A stretch of 64,000 bases of DNA, taken from NCBI GenBank assembly GCA_001304995.1, contig BBZU01000002.1, positions 62,001-126,000 on the forward strand. Reading direction: 5' to 3'. The position numbers were made by a program, and so were the translations under genes. Positions 26,983-37,731 of the stretch are shown in pieces. The DNA comes from Clostridia bacterium UC5.1-1D10. Lineage in GTDB: Bacteria > Bacillota > Clostridia > Lachnospirales > Anaerotignaceae. A model generated the notes under the pieces. That model searched no databases, was not told the DNA's origin, and saw only the letters and a program-made list of their open reading frames with translations. Every line of letters begins with the position of its first letter. Within the stretch, counting starts at the first letter, position 1.

Positions 26983-27666
26983 ATGACAGACTTTACGGGT
27001 TTTACCCCCGAAACCATAGATTTTCTTTGGGAACTGCGAATGAATAACAATAAAGCGTGGATGGAGGAGAATCGGGAACGATATCGCACGGTACTGAAAG
27101 AACCTTTTGATGCTCTTTCGGCGGCGCTGACGAAAAAATTTCTGGAAAAGAAAAATGTGCCCCAGATGGACTTTTCCATTTCCCGCATCAATCGGGATGT
27201 GCGCTTTTCCAAGGATAAAAGCCCTTATAAGGCAAGAAAGTGGATGGTGCTTAAAGAACCTATGACCAAGGCGGAACAGTGGAAATTCCGTCCGGTGTTT
27301 TATTTTGAAGTGATGCCTGAAGGCTATGAATACGGCATGGGATTTTATGAAGGCAGACCGGCTTATATGCAGGCTTTTCGGAAGAAAGTGGACGCTGCGC
27401 CCGACGCCTTTGAACGATTGGTAAAGGATACGGCAAAAAAGAAGGAGTTTGTCCTGTATGGGGATTCCTATAAACGCCCCATGGGAAAAGGGGATTACAG
27501 CCCTGCCGTCATGGATTGGTATCAGCGGAAAAGTCTGGGACTGACTGCTTCCAGAGAAATCGATGATTTGCTGTTCTCTCCGGAACTGGTGGATTTCGTT
27601 GTGGAAGGCTGGGAAAAATTGCTGCCCATGTATAGATTCCTCCGGGAGATTCATGTGGAGGAATAA
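26983..27666 (+). CDS. DUF2461 family protein
   Basis: A 227-residue protein of the DUF2461 family. Characteristic segments are FTPETIDFLWELRMNNNKAW near the N-terminus, then SRINRDVRFSKDKSPYK and FYFEVMPEGYEYGMGFYE. The family has no established biochemical role. It is soluble and has no signal peptide. The ATG follows AAAGGAAG. A family B repeat lies between it and the convergent mecA. Confidence 0.85.
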   Translation: MTDFTGFTPETIDFLWELRMNNNKAWMEENRERYRTVLKEPFDALSAALTKKFLEKKNVPQMDFSISRINRDVRFSKDKSPYKARKWMVLKEPMTKAEQWKFRPVFYFEVMPEGYEYGMGFYEGRPAYMQAFRKKVDAAPDAFERLVKDTAKKKEFVLYGDSYKRPMGKGDYSPAVMDWYQRKSLGLTASREIDDLLFSPELVDFVVEGWEKLLPMYRFLREIHVEE

Positions 27667-27740
27667 CATAAAAAAGCTGACATTTCTTATGAAATGCCAG
27701 CTTAGTTATGAGAAAAGTGATTCTGTGTTATTTTAAGAAC

Positions 27741-27891
27741 GCGGAAAGGTTTGGGAAACAAAGAGTTTCCCAACTGGAATCCGCAGGCAGAATTTATTTC
27801 TGACGAGGAAAAAGCAGAAGTTTCATATGGAACTTCTGCTTTATACTTCTGTCTTTTCGTCAAAGGCTTGAATGAAATGAGCCTTTGACGA
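27741..27891 (+). repeat. Family B dispersed repeat, copy B1
   Basis: In order: GCGGA with TCCGC (bracketing a TTGGGAAAC/GTTTCCCAA hairpin), GCAGGCAGAATTTATTTCTG, GACGAGGAA, a variable hairpin (AAAGCAGAAGTT / AACTTCTGCTTT), then TCGTCAAAGGC (27857-27867) with GCCTTTGACGA (27881-27891). The same framework with a different central hairpin occurs at 44192-44329. Confidence 0.8.
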
Positions 27892-27922
27892 AAGGGTGTC
27901 GACTTTGTCGACACCCTTTTTT
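27892..27922 (+). terminator. Terminator between DUF2461 and convergent mecA
   Basis: AAGGGTGTCGAC (27892-27903) pairs with GTCGACACCCTT (27907-27918), followed by T residues that run into the mecA stop codon. Confidence 0.8.
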
Positions 27923-28574
27923 ACGCTTTCCCAAAACTCAGCGCCAATGCCTTGATGGCTTTTTCGCCGATGATGGTTTCCCCATGCTCTGCCAGATAAT
28001 ACTTGGAAAGCAGTGTGGAAATGTGTTTCTGTCCGTATTCATCCAGAATGGTTTCCAGATCGTCGATGGTTTCCTCGGTGGTGTATGTATTGCCCTGCAT
28101 CACTAGGAAATATCTGCCTTCGTTTTTGTACAGAGAAGAAGTGCCGTGGAACAGGGGTTCCAGTCGGATGGATAAGTCAATGACGTCATCCAGTTTGCTG
28201 AAGGAGTAGACCAGCAGGTCGTCGTCCTCTTTGGTTTCCGTTTCTTCTGTTGCCAGTGGTTTTTTCTTGAATCGGTGCAGATCTTTTGCCTGATTGAACA
28301 GTTCCGTAGGATTGCTGTTTTTATCTTTGCTTTCTACCTTTGTGACGATAATCATGATGCCGTCCAGACCAACGGGTACGGCCTCTACCATCAAAGGTGT
28401 GTTTTCTGTGATGAAATCGCATTCTTCCATGGCCTGTTCCATGATGTCACGGAACAGCTGCTGGGTTTTTTCGCCGGGGCGGATGAGATCTTCTAGTTTA
28501 ATGTCACGCTCTGCCAGATCGGCTTTGGTCAGCGTCAGTTTCAGCTGTGTATCGCTTACACGTTCTATTTTCAT
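27921..28574 (-). CDS. mecA: Adaptor protein MecA
   Basis: A 217-residue adaptor that delivers substrates to the ClpC-ClpP protease. The N-terminal substrate-binding domain (MKIERVSDTQLKLTLTKADL, truncated at 20) and the C-terminal ClpC-binding domain (YLAEHGETIIGEKAI) are joined by an acidic linker (EETETKEDDD). The ATG at 28574 is favoured over the upstream start at 28583, because homologues begin MKIE and AAGGA lies upstream. It is convergent with DUF2461 and divergent from the membrane protein gene at 28777. Confidence 0.93.
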   Translation of the reverse strand: MKIERVSDTQLKLTLTKADLAERDIKLEDLIRPGEKTQQLFRDIMEQAMEECDFITENTPLMVEAVPVGLDGIMIIVTKVESKDKNSNPTELFNQAKDLHRFKKKPLATEETETKEDDDLLVYSFSKLDDVIDLSIRLEPLFHGTSSLYKNEGRYFLVMQGNTYTTEETIDDLETILDEYGQKHISTLLSKYYLAEHGETIIGEKAIKALALSFGKA

Positions 28575-28628
28575 ATATATCACGTCCTTTAACCATATGT
28601 GCTTTCTGCACGCGATTTTGTATCTGGT

Positions 28629-28662
28629 CTATACTATACAATTGTCTGGAAATATAGTATAG
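28629..28662. promoter_or_regulatory. Perfect 10-bp inverted repeat in the mecA divergent promoter region
   Basis: CTATACTATA (28629-28638) and TATAGTATAG (28653-28662) are perfect inverses with a 14 bp spacer. The repeat overlaps -10-like TATAAT (28663-28668) and minus-strand TATACT boxes, so it could be an operator or simply overlapping divergent promoters. Confidence 0.5.
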
Positions 28663-28776
28663 TATAATGAATTGCGGGGGATATGTAAAGAGGAGAATCC
28701 TGAGAAAAACAACAAAAAACCCAAAAAATGGGATTTGCCCCCGAAAATCATAAAAATCCGAGAGGAGTGGCATGAA

Positions 28777-30386
28777 TTGAAAAAAGCAAGTGGATCCCGC
28801 TGTTATTGACGCTGATCATCTGGGCGGGAATGTATTATTATTACCTGCCGGCGCTGAATATTCACAGCAATGAAAGCTGGATGTTCTTCGTGGCAATGAT
28901 CGTTGTGGCGCTGGTGATCAATTTCTGGACAATCGCCAAAACATTGTTTTTCCAGAAAGAAAGTCAGTGGGAGAGCAATCCGTTACTGAAAAAACTGCTC
29001 TATATCCCGTTGGCGCTGGTGGTCATTTATGGGGTAGGGGTGCTTCTGTCTTCTCCCATTCTGCGGGCATCTGCATACAGCTCTTTGCTGACAGTGCAGA
29101 ACGGTGATTTCGCGGAGGATATCCACGAAGTGAATTACAGCCAGATTCCCATTCTGGACAGCAATTCCGCCGCAAAACTGGCTGAACGTGAAATGGGTTC
29201 CATGGTGGACATGGTTTCCCAGTATGAAGTCAGCGATTACTACAACCAGATCAACCTGAACAGCAAACCTGTTCGTGTGACACCACTGGAATACGGTGAC
29301 ATTATCAAATGGATCACTAACCGCGATACAGGTATTCCTGCATACATGAACATCGACATGACCACACAGGATGTGGAACTGGTGAAGCTGCCGGAAGGAA
29401 AGGGCATCAAGTATTCTCCCTTTGAACACTTCGGACGGAATCTGTATCGTTATGTGCGTTTCCGTTATCCCACAGCCATGATCCGCAGCAGCAATTTTGA
29501 GGTTGACGACAACGGCGTACCTTATTGGGTATGCTCTGTGGAAACAAAGACTATCGGTCTTTTTGGCGGTGCAGATATTCAGGGGGCAATTCTGGTGAAT
29601 GCTGCCACAGGGGAACACGCTTACTACGATGTGGCGGATGTGCCCCAGTGGGTGGATAAGGTTTATGACGCGGAACTGCTGGTGGAACAGTATGACTATT
29701 ACGGGACTTTGCAGAACGGCTTCATCAACAGTAAATTTGGTCAGAAAGGCTGTTTGCAGACCACAGAAGGTTATAACTATGTGGCTCTTAACGACGACGT
29801 ATGGGTATATACCGGTGTGACTTCCATCGGCGGCGATGAATCCATCGTTGGTTTTGTACTCATGAACAGCCGCACCAAGGAAACCAATTATTATCAGATT
29901 TCCGGTGCAAAAGAAATCTCCGCCATGGCTTCTGCCGAAGGGGAAGTGCAGCATTTGGGCTATACGGCAACATTCCCTATTTTGCTGAATATTACCGATG
30001 AACCCACCTACTTCCTTTCTCTGAAAGACGCGGCAGGTCTGGTAAAGAAATACGCTATGGTCAATATCGAGAAATATCACATTGTGGCCATTGGGGATAC
30101 GGTGGCAGAGTGTGAAAAGGTTTACCGGAATCTCATGGCAAACAGCGGCATCAATGTGACGCCTTCAGGCGGCGGCACAACAGCGGAAGGGAAGATCACC
30201 CTGCTGAAAGACATCGTTGCAGACGGCAATACCTATTATTATCTGATGCTAGAAGGCAGAGAGGAACTTTTTGCCGTGAAAGCCGCTGACCATCTGGAGG
30301 TTTTGAAAAAACAGGTGGGCAGCACAGTGAAACTGGAATATGTAACAGAAACGGACGGCACTTGTACCGTAACGAGTCTGCAATAA
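28777..30386 (+). CDS. Uncharacterised two-helix membrane protein with large extracellular domain
   Basis: I do not recognise this protein. About 536 residues: a short basic start, two membrane segments (about residues 7-24 and 34-52), a third near 74-90, then roughly 440 residues without membrane segments. That region is rich in Tyr and Asp, with repeated motifs of ordinary beta proteins (FEVDDNGVPYWVCSVETKTI, GGADIQGAILVNAATGEH). The start TTG 28777 follows AGAGGAG, but the frame is lost in the A6 run at 28780-28785; adding one A gives MKKSKWIPLLL. No linked gene suggests a role. Confidence 0.65.
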
Positions 30387-30504
30387 AAAACGGGGAAAAT
30401 GGGAGGGGCTTATGAAAATAGCTGCCTCCTGTTTTTTATAGTGCGGACAAAGGTCTCTTTGGCAAAAGAAATCCTTACAAATCATTGAAAATTCAACCCT
30501 TTGG

Positions 30505-30533
30505 TTGACACCTGCCCAGGAAGAATGTAAAAT
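30505..30533 (+). promoter_or_regulatory. Promoter of the LysM membrane protein gene
   Basis: Consensus TTGACA (30505-30510), a 17 bp spacer and TAAAAT (30528-30533). Confidence 0.65.
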
Positions 30534-30607
30534 AAATAAGATGTAAAACAACAAAGTAGAAAACTCGTATGCAAAAAACAGGAAAAAACTGTCTTTGGAG
30601 GTATCAT

Positions 30608-31705
30608 ATGGAAGAGAAAGATAAACTGGAAAATGGCAGCCAGGGCCGCAGTATGAGCGATGCGGATAAAGAGTATTACGCAGATTTGTATAACGACCTG
30701 CCCAAAGAAGTGCAGGATATTTTGATGCAGACACATCCCCTTATGGGTCGTGCAAATGAGGATACAGAAGCGGCAGCATACCGCACAAGACGTCCTCAGC
30801 GTGAAGATGTGGAAGAAGTGAAGGAAGCAAGAATGCAGCAGGTAAGCTCCGAGATCAATGAAATCAAACGCGCACCTCAGCAGGAAGGCGACCCTACTCG
30901 TTATGTATCTCGCCGTGCAAGAAGCATGGAAAGCGAATATGCCGAAAGCCCCAGAGGCTCCATGGCAGAGGATGATTACAATGAGGATATCCAGTATGTG
31001 AGCGTGATGCCCGCACGGAAAAAATCCAGAATCATGGAAGAAGTGACCATCCAGACTTCTGCTCCTCAGAAATCCGGCATGAAGAAGAAAAAACAGAAAA
31101 AAGAACGGGAAGAAATGCCTTTCTCCGATATGGAACGTGCTGGCGATCGTCCCCGTTATGAAGACATTGACTTTGAAGAACGTGCAAAACAGGAACATCT
31201 GGACAGCCTCTATGACGATGATTACGACGATTACAGAGGCGGCAGAAAGAGCAAACTGCCTTTGATTCTGGGTATCGTTGGTCTGGTGCTCATTGTTTTT
31301 CTGATCTTCAAGACTGTGACACTGTCCAGCCAGCTGGAAGAAGCACAGCAGAAAGTGACAGAAACACAGGATCTGAACGAAAAATATGAACAGATTCAGC
31401 TGGAAAAAATGCAGCTGCAGGAAGAACTGGACGCGCTGAAAAACCCTGACGGCGCAAAAACAGAAACAACTGCTGACGGTGAAAAAACAGAAAGCACTAC
31501 AACTGACGATAAGAAAGAAACATCCAGCACAACATCCAGCGCTGGCATGAAAGATTATACAGTACAGCAGGGCGATACACCTTGGACGATGGCACAGAAA
31601 TTCTATGGCAACGGTGCTGAATATACAAAGATTCTGGAAGCAAATGGCTTACAGGAAGGCGCGAATATCCAGCCCGGTGATGTACTGAAAATCCCCGCAG
31701 CATAA
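30608..31705 (+). CDS. Bitopic membrane protein with disordered cytoplasmic region and C-terminal LysM
   Basis: The protein has 365 residues. Residues 1-205 are charged, low in hydrophobics and probably disordered, with a conserved-looking KEYYADLYNDLPKEVQDIL segment. One membrane helix (LPLILGIVGLVLIVFLIF) follows, then a short coiled coil (about 230-275), a Thr/Ser/Lys linker and one C-terminal LysM (YTVQQGDTPWTMAQKFYGNG..VLKIP) that would bind peptidoglycan. This is a cell-envelope anchor of unknown partner. The ATG follows TGGAGGT. It lies 44 nt upstream of rho. Confidence 0.8.
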   Translation: MEEKDKLENGSQGRSMSDADKEYYADLYNDLPKEVQDILMQTHPLMGRANEDTEAAAYRTRRPQREDVEEVKEARMQQVSSEINEIKRAPQQEGDPTRYVSRRARSMESEYAESPRGSMAEDDYNEDIQYVSVMPARKKSRIMEEVTIQTSAPQKSGMKKKKQKKEREEMPFSDMERAGDRPRYEDIDFEERAKQEHLDSLYDDDYDDYRGGRKSKLPLILGIVGLVLIVFLIFKTVTLSSQLEEAQQKVTETQDLNEKYEQIQLEKMQLQEELDALKNPDGAKTETTADGEKTESTTTDDKKETSSTTSSAGMKDYTVQQGDTPWTMAQKFYGNGAEYTKILEANGLQEGANIQPGDVLKIPAA

Positions 31706-31749
31706 TGATGTGATCATGTAGTTTGCTTGCGGAAAAAAGGAGTCAGGTA

Positions 31750-33149
31750 ATGATGGAAAAGGAAACACTGGAACAGAAAACCCTGATGGAATTGAGAACA
31801 ATGGCAAAGGAAATGGGGCTTGGCCCCATTTCCGCCTTAAAAAAAGGCGATCTCATCGCAAGAATCAAAGAAAAACAGTCACAATCTTTGGCGAAAAATG
31901 TCGAAGATGTGACTGTTTGTGGTTTTCTGAAGAAACGGCACAGATGCCAAAAGAAGAAATGGCCCAGCCGGAAAATCATGAACGCCCCCTGCGGGAAACG
32001 CCTGAGAATCAGGAACAGGGTGAAGGCATTTTGGAAGTTATGGCAGACGGTTTTGGCTTTTTGAGAACGGAAAACTTCCTGCCGGGAACAGGGGATATTT
32101 ATGTTTCTCCCTCCCAGATCCGCCGTTTTCGGCTGAAAACAGGGGATGCCATCAGAGGCATTTTGCGTCCGGCAAGAGAAGGGGAGAAATTCGGCGCCCT
32201 GATTTTTGTTAAGACTGTCAATGGCGACCGCCCGGATGTGGCAGCCAGACGCCCCAATTTTGAGGAACTGACCCCCATTTATCCAGAGGAAAAACTCCAT
32301 CTGGAAACAAGGGCGGAGGAACTGACAGGACGTATCATCGACCTCGTTGCCCCCATTGGCAAAGGCCAGAGAGGTATGATCGTTGCGCCGCCGAAAGTGG
32401 GGAAAACCATGCTTTTGACACAGGTGGCGAATGCCATCACCCAGAACCATAAGGAAGTCCACCTCATTGTGCTGCTCATTGACGAGCGTCCAGAAGAAGT
32501 GACGGACATCCAGCGTTCCATTGAGGGAGAAAATGTGGAAATCGTCTATTCCACATTCGACCAGCAGCCGGAACACCATAAACGGGTGACGGAAATGGTG
32601 CTGGAGCGGGCAAAACGTATGGTGGAACAGGGGAAAGACCTTGTGATCCTTCTGGATAGCCTCACAAGACTTGCCAGAGCCTATAACCTCACCATTCCGC
32701 CCAGCGGCAGAACATTGTCCGGCGGTCTTGACCCGGCAGCGCTGTATATGCCCAAACGATTCTTCGGCGCAGCTAGAAACATCGAAGGCGGTGGCAGCCT
32801 TACCATTCTGGCAACGGCATTGGTGGATACAGGCAGCAAAATGGATGAAGTGGTTTTCGAGGAATTCAAAGGCACCGGTAATATGGAGCTGGTGCTGGAT
32901 AAAAAACTGGCGGAACGGCGGATTTTCCCTGCTGTGGATATCATCAAGTCCGGTACCAGACGGGAAGATAAGCTCTTAAGTTCTGCGGAAATGGAATGCA
33001 ATTACACCCTTCGGCGCATGGCGGCAACCATGACGGCAGTGGAAATGACACAGGGTTTTTATGACCTGATGCATAAAACAAAAACAAATGCGGAATTTGT
33101 GGAACGTCTGCCCATCTGGGAAAAACAGCTGGGCAGAGGGGACGCTTAA
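31750..33149 (+). CDS. rho: Transcription termination factor Rho (one probable sequencing frame break)
   Basis: A hexameric RNA helicase that ends transcripts. Adding one T in the TTTT at 31923-31926 joins two frames into about 466 residues. Rho_N helical domain ([17 protein letters not shown]) is first, then an acidic insert, then the cold-shock RNA-binding fold ([20 protein letters not shown]). The ATPase has Walker A ([10 protein letters not shown]), Walker B ([16 protein letters not shown]), and the Q and R loop segments ([20 protein letters not shown], 20 residues shown). The start ATG 31750 is 7 nt after AAGGAG. The order rho-rpmE-yqhQ-prmC-prfA is typical of Clostridia. Confidence 0.95.
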
Positions 33150-33188
33150 AAAAACAGCGAAAAATGACGGTATTTTCAGGAAAAGCTG

Positions 33189-33217
33189 TTGCAATCCCGG
33201 AAAATATATGCTATAAT
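33189..33217 (+). promoter_or_regulatory. Promoter of rpmE
   Basis: TTGCAA (33189-33194), a 17 bp spacer and consensus TATAAT (33212-33217). Confidence 0.7.
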
Positions 33218-33281
33218 ACCCACGTTGTCTTTAAATAATTTCGGATTATTGATCAACAAATTAGAGAATGAGGTGAAAAAA

Positions 33282-33485
33282 ATGAGAGAAGGAATCCATC
33301 CCGATTACAAACAGGTGACAGTAAAATGCAACTGTGGCAACGAATTCGTAACAGGCTCCACAAAAGATGAAATCAGAGTCGAAGTTTGCTCCAAATGTCA
33401 TCCTTTCTACACAGGTAGCCAGAAAATGCTGCTGGAAGCAGGCGGCCGCGTAGAAAAATTCAACAAAAAATACGGCAGAAAATAA
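33282..33485 (+). CDS. rpmE: 50S ribosomal protein bL31, zinc-binding form
   Basis: A 67-residue ribosomal protein with the zinc ligands of the C+ form (VKCNCGNEF and [11 protein letters not shown]). The ATG at 33282 follows GAGGTG. It is transcribed from its own promoter and closed by a terminator. Confidence 0.97.
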   Translation: MREGIHPDYKQVTVKCNCGNEFVTGSTKDEIRVEVCSKCHPFYTGSQKMLLEAGGRVEKFNKKYGRK

Positions 33486-33499
33486 TCAAGAAACACGTA

Positions 33500-33532
33500 A
33501 AAGGGCTGGGCAAATTTGTCCGCCCTTTTTTT
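33500..33532 (+). terminator. Terminator after rpmE
   Basis: AAGGGC with inner GG pairs with GCCCTT, followed by seven T (33526-33532). A second hairpin without a T run (CAAGGCAAA..TTTGCCTTG, about 33538-33566) follows; its role is unclear. Confidence 0.75.
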
Positions 33533-33618
33533 CGCAACAAGGCAAATATTCGCGGTTTGCCTTGCTGCGAAAGGAAGGGGTTTTTTGCGTGTCTTTTTGA
33601 CAGAAAGGAGGAAAAACC

Positions 33619-34529
33619 ATGAAACGAACGAATATCGGCGGTCAGGCTGTCATCGAAGGCGTGATGATGCGAGGCAAGAAGATGTATGCCATGGCTGTAC
33701 GCAATCCCGAAGGCGGGATTACCATAGAGAAAAAAGAATGGGGCGGTTTGGGCAGAAAAGGGCTGTTCCGTTTGCCTATTTTCCGCGGTGTGGCGGCTTT
33801 TGTGGATTCCTTGGTGACAGGTACCCGCATTTTGATGCGCTCTGCGGAAATCGCTGGGGAAGATTGGACAGAGGAAGCGGAGCCTTCCAAGTTTGAGAAA
33901 TTTTTGCAGGAGAAGCTGGGTGACCGCATGAATGACATCATCATTTATTGCAGTGTTGGCTTTTCCCTGATTTTGGGTATGCTGTTGTTTTTCCTGCTGC
34001 CTGTGTGGCTGGGAAACTTCTTCAAAACCATGGTGCCTACCTGGGCACTGGGTGTTATTGAAGGGCTTATTCGTATTGCCATTTTCCTGCTGTATCTGTT
34101 CGGCATCTCCCGTATGAAGGAGATCCATCGGGTATTCCAGTATCATGGCGCGGAACATAAGACCATCAATGTTTCGAAAGCGAAAAAGAACTGACAGTGG
34201 AAAACGTCATTCCCTGCACCAGACTTCATAAACGGTGCGGTACTAGTTTCCTGCTGTTTGTTATGATTATTAGTATGGTGGTATTTTTCTTTGTGCGGAC
34301 GGACGATTTCCTGCTGCGTTTGGTAACGAGAATCGTTCTGGTGCCTGTCATTGCGGGCATTTCCTATGAAGTTATCCGCTGGGCAGGCAATTCCAACAGC
34401 AAACTGGTGGCACTTATCAGCTATCCTGGTCTGTGTTTGCAGAAAATCACCACGGCAGAACCTGACCCGGATCAGATTGAAACGGCAATTGCTGCCATGA
34501 AAGGGGTTCTGGAAGATGAACCAGAATAA
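33619..34529 (+). CDS. yqhQ: YqhQ-like DUF1385 membrane protein (one probable frame break)
   Basis: The restored protein is about 303 residues. It has the DUF1385 pattern: GGQAVIEGVMMRGKK at the start, three or four membrane segments, RVFQYHGAEHKTIN, then CGTSFLL and a second hydrophobic half. Restoring one T at about 34170 joins the two frames between HKTIN and TVENVI. Function is unknown, but it sits between rpmE and prmC-prfA in many clostridia. The ATG has AAAGGAGG upstream. It overlaps prmC by 14 nt. Confidence 0.9.
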
Positions 34530-35384
34530 GACTGTCAGCCAGTGGCTGCGAACAGGAAAAGAAATGCTGGCGGCGGCAGGGAGAGAAAATCCCCGCATGG
34601 ATGCGGAACTGCTGCTGGAAAAAGTCACAGGCATGAATAAAATCCAGCGTATGACAGAAGGACAAACCATATTGGACGAAAAAGCGGCGGAAGAATACGC
34701 CGCTTTTCTGGATGAAAGAGCAAAAGGACGCCCTCTCCAGTATATTCTGGGAGAATGGGAGTTCATGGGACTGCCTTTTTCCGTAGGCGAAGGGGTGCTC
34801 ATTCCCCGGGCGGATACGGAAATCCTTGTGGAAATCATATTGGAAACCGCGGAAAAAGAATCCCTCTGCTGTGGGCTGGATATTGGCACCGGAACGGGAT
34901 GCATCCCCATTTGTCTGGAAAAGCTGGGAAATATGGATATGACCGCTGTGGACATCAGCCCCAAAGCCTTGGCTTTTGCCAGAGAAAACAACGAAAAAAC
35001 CAGACCCATGTGGATTTTGTGGAAAGCGACTTGTTTGCGGCTTTGCCGGACAGTCTGTTTCCTTTGGACTTCATTGTGTCCAATCCGCCTTATATTCCGG
35101 CGGCGGACTGCGAAGAGCTCATGACGGAAGTTCGGGACTTTGAGCCAAGAAACGCTTTGGACGGCGGAAAAGACGGTCTGGATTTTTACAGAAAGATTGT
35201 AGCGGAAGCCCCTGCACGCCTGAGAGATGGGGGCTGGCTGTTTTTTGAAATTGGATATGACCAGCGGGAAGCACTGTTTGCCCTGATGGAGGAAGCGGGA
35301 TTTACATCCGTGGCATGTCGTCAGGACTTGGCAGGGCTGGATCGTGTGGTCTTTGGACAGAAGAAGGAGGAGCCTCATGTTTGA
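34516..35384 (+). CDS. prmC: Peptide chain release factor N5-glutamine methyltransferase PrmC (one probable frame break)
   Basis: It methylates the GGQ glutamine of release factors with SAM. About 289 residues once one A is restored in the A6 run at 34994-34999. The N-terminal helical domain (SQWLRTGKEMLAAAGRENPRMD, shortened) is followed by the SAM site LDIGTGTGCIPICL and catalytic NPPYIP. Its substrate gene prfA overlaps its end by 8 nt, so the two are coupled. Confidence 0.93.
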
Positions 35385-36452
35385 CCGATTGGCGGAAATT
35401 GAACAGAAGTATATGGATTTGGCAGATCAGGTCAACGACCCTGAAATCATTGCCAACCAGAGCCAGTGGCGGAAACTGATGAAGGAATACAGCGATATGA
35501 CACCCATTGTAGAGGCATATCGGGAATACGAAAAAGTGAAAGCATCCATTGCGGAGGAACTGGAACTTTTGGAGGATAAACTGGATGACGATTTCCGGGA
35601 GCTGGTGAAGGAAGAACTGGCGGAAAACAAAGAACGTCTGGAAGAACTGCAAAAAGAAATCACCATTTGCTCATTCCCAAAGACCCTAATGACGAGAAGA
35701 ATGTTATTGTGGAAATCCGCGGCGGCGCAGGCGGTGACGAAGCGGCACTTTTTGCGGCAGACCTGTTCCGTATGTATACCCGTTATGCAGAAAGAAGAAA
35801 ATGGAAAATTGAAGTCATGAACGCCAGCGAAAGCGATCTGGGCGGTTATAAGGAAATTTCCTTTATGATTACCGGACAGGGGGCATACTCCTGTCTGAAA
35901 TACGAAAGCGGCGTACACCGTGTACAGCGTATCCCTGCCACAGAAAGCGGCGGCAGAATCCATACGTCTACGGTTACGGTGGCGGTGCTGCCAGAAGCGG
36001 AAGAAGTGGACGTGCATATCGACATGAATGATGTCCGTGTGGATGTGTTCCGCGCCTCCGGCAACGGCGGTCAGTGCGTCAACACCACAGACTCCGCGGT
36101 TCGTATGACCCATATTCCCACAGGTATCGTGGTATCCTGCCAGAACGAAAAATCTCAGCTGAAGAATAAAGAACAGGCGTTGAAAGTGCTCTATGCCCGT
36201 GTTTATGAACGGGAACGTCAGGCACATGACGCAGCCATCTCCGCAGACCGCCGTTCTCAGGTGGGTACTGGTGACAGAAGCGAACGTATCCGTACCTATA
36301 ACTTCCCCCAGGGCCGTGTGACAGACCATCGTGTGGGGTTGACACTCCATCGAATTGATGCCATACTGGACGGGGATTTGGATGAGATCATGGATACACT
36401 GGTGACAACAGACCAGATGGAAAAACTCAAAGCACAAAATCCAGATGCATAA
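35377..36452 (+). CDS. prfA: Peptide chain release factor 1 (one probable frame break)
   Basis: RF1 reads UAA and UAG. About 358 residues after restoring one T in the TTT at 35666-35668 ([17 protein letters not shown]). The catalytic GGQ is in [11 protein letters not shown]; here it is followed by Cys rather than the common HVN, which is seen in some lineages. The anticodon-like PxT loop lies in the [20 protein letters not shown] region. RF1-specific C-terminal [16 protein letters not shown] is present. The ATG follows AGGAGGAG. Confidence 0.94.
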
Positions 36453-36485
36453 ACTATCAAAAGAGAAGAAATCAGGTGACAGAAG

Positions 36486-37040
36486 ATGAAAGAACTCATA
36501 TCATTGTTTCTGACTTTTGCACGGATTGGGGCATTCACTTTTTGGCGGCGGCTATGCCATGCTGCCCATGCTCCAAAGAGAAGTGGTGCAGAGCCGGAAA
36601 TGGGCAACGGAGGATGAAGTGCTGGATTACTTTGCCATTGGGCAGTGTACCCCCGGCGTCATTTTCGTCAATACGGCAACATTCATTGGTTATAAAAGAA
36701 AAGGGATCCCCGGTGCTATTTTGCCACAGCCGGCGGTGTGTTCCCTTCTCTGGTCATTATTATGATTATTGCGGCAGTGCTGACCAATTTTGCCCACCTG
36801 CCCGTTGTACAGCATGCATTCGGCGGCATCCGTGTGGTGGTAGGCGTTCTGATCATCAATGCCGTTTCCGGCATGTGGAAAAAATCCGTTGTGGATAAAT
36901 TGGGGCTTGTTCTTGCCATTTTGTCTTTTATCGTGGCAACCTTTGTGGATATCTCACCTGTATGGCTGGTGTTGCTGGGCGCGGTCATCGGCATTGTGGT
37001 AAAATCCTTTCAGGCAAAAGAGAAAGGAGGCGCCAAGTAA
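36486..37040 (+). CDS. Chromate transporter half-subunit ChrA (two probable frame breaks)
   Basis: About 184 residues in a restored frame starting MKELISLFLTFARIGAF. It has the family motif FGGGYAMLPMLQREVV and the GQCTPGVIFVNTATFIGYKRKG segment. An extra T in 36539-36543 and a missing G near 36723 break the frame. It forms a two-gene short-chain CHR pair with the next gene, which starts immediately after the stop. Such pairs act as heteromeric transporters of chromate or related oxyanions; the natural substrate is unknown. Confidence 0.85.
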
Positions 37041-37613
37041 ATGCAGCTGTTGATATTATTTCTGGAATTTTTCAAGATCGGGCTTTTTTCTGTGGGCGGC
37101 GGTCTGGCAACACTGCCTTTCCTCTATGACCTGGCGGATAAATACCCTTGGCTCAGTGTGGCACAGATTCCCGATATGATTGCCATTTCCGAATCCACAC
37201 CTGGTCCGCTGGGCGTCAATATGGCAACTTATGTTGGCTTCCAGTGCGGCGGTGTATTGGGCGGTGTCATTGCCACAGCAGGTTTGGTAACACCTTCTGT
37301 TATCGTTATTATCATTGTTTATAAATTTCTGGAACGCTTCCGTAAAAGCACATTGGTAGAAAACGCCTTTTATGGTCTGCGTCCCATCGTCGTAGGGCTC
37401 ATTGCCTCCGCAGGCTTTGGCGTCATCGTTCTTTCTTTATTCAATAAAGAAGCGTGGAACGGCGCCGCTACTCAGTGGGGCAGCCTGTTCCAGTGGCGAG
37501 AGTGGATACTGTTCTTTGTGATCCTCTTTGCCGCGAGAAAGTGGAAGAAAGTCCATCCCATTGTGCTGATCCTCATTGGCGCGGCAGTGGGTATCGTATT
37601 CCAAATGGCGTAA
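37041..37613 (+). CDS. Chromate transporter half-subunit ChrA, second gene
   Basis: A 190-residue partner of the preceding gene, with about five or six helices. It has the family motifs FSVGGGLATLPFLYDLA and ISESTPGPLGVNMATYVGF. The ATG directly abuts the upstream stop, with AAAGGAGG inside the upstream gene. A terminator follows. Confidence 0.92.
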   Translation: MQLLILFLEFFKIGLFSVGGGLATLPFLYDLADKYPWLSVAQIPDMIAISESTPGPLGVNMATYVGFQCGGVLGGVIATAGLVTPSVIVIIIVYKFLERFRKSTLVENAFYGLRPIVVGLIASAGFGVIVLSLFNKEAWNGAATQWGSLFQWREWILFFVILFAARKWKKVHPIVLILIGAAVGIVFQMA

Positions 37614-37620
37614 AATCAAA

Positions 37621-37657
37621 AGTCGAAATCTCTTAGAGGAGATTTCGGCTTTTTTTG
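37621..37657 (+). terminator. Terminator after the chromate transporter pair
   Basis: AGTCGAAATCTC pairs with GAGATTTCGGCT (one G-U), followed by seven T. Confidence 0.8.
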
Positions 37658-37731
37658 TGCCCGTCTGCTTCTGTTTTCTCCTCTGCTTCCATAAGCTGAA
37701 TAACAGGAGAAAAATCGGGAGGAGGGGGAAC

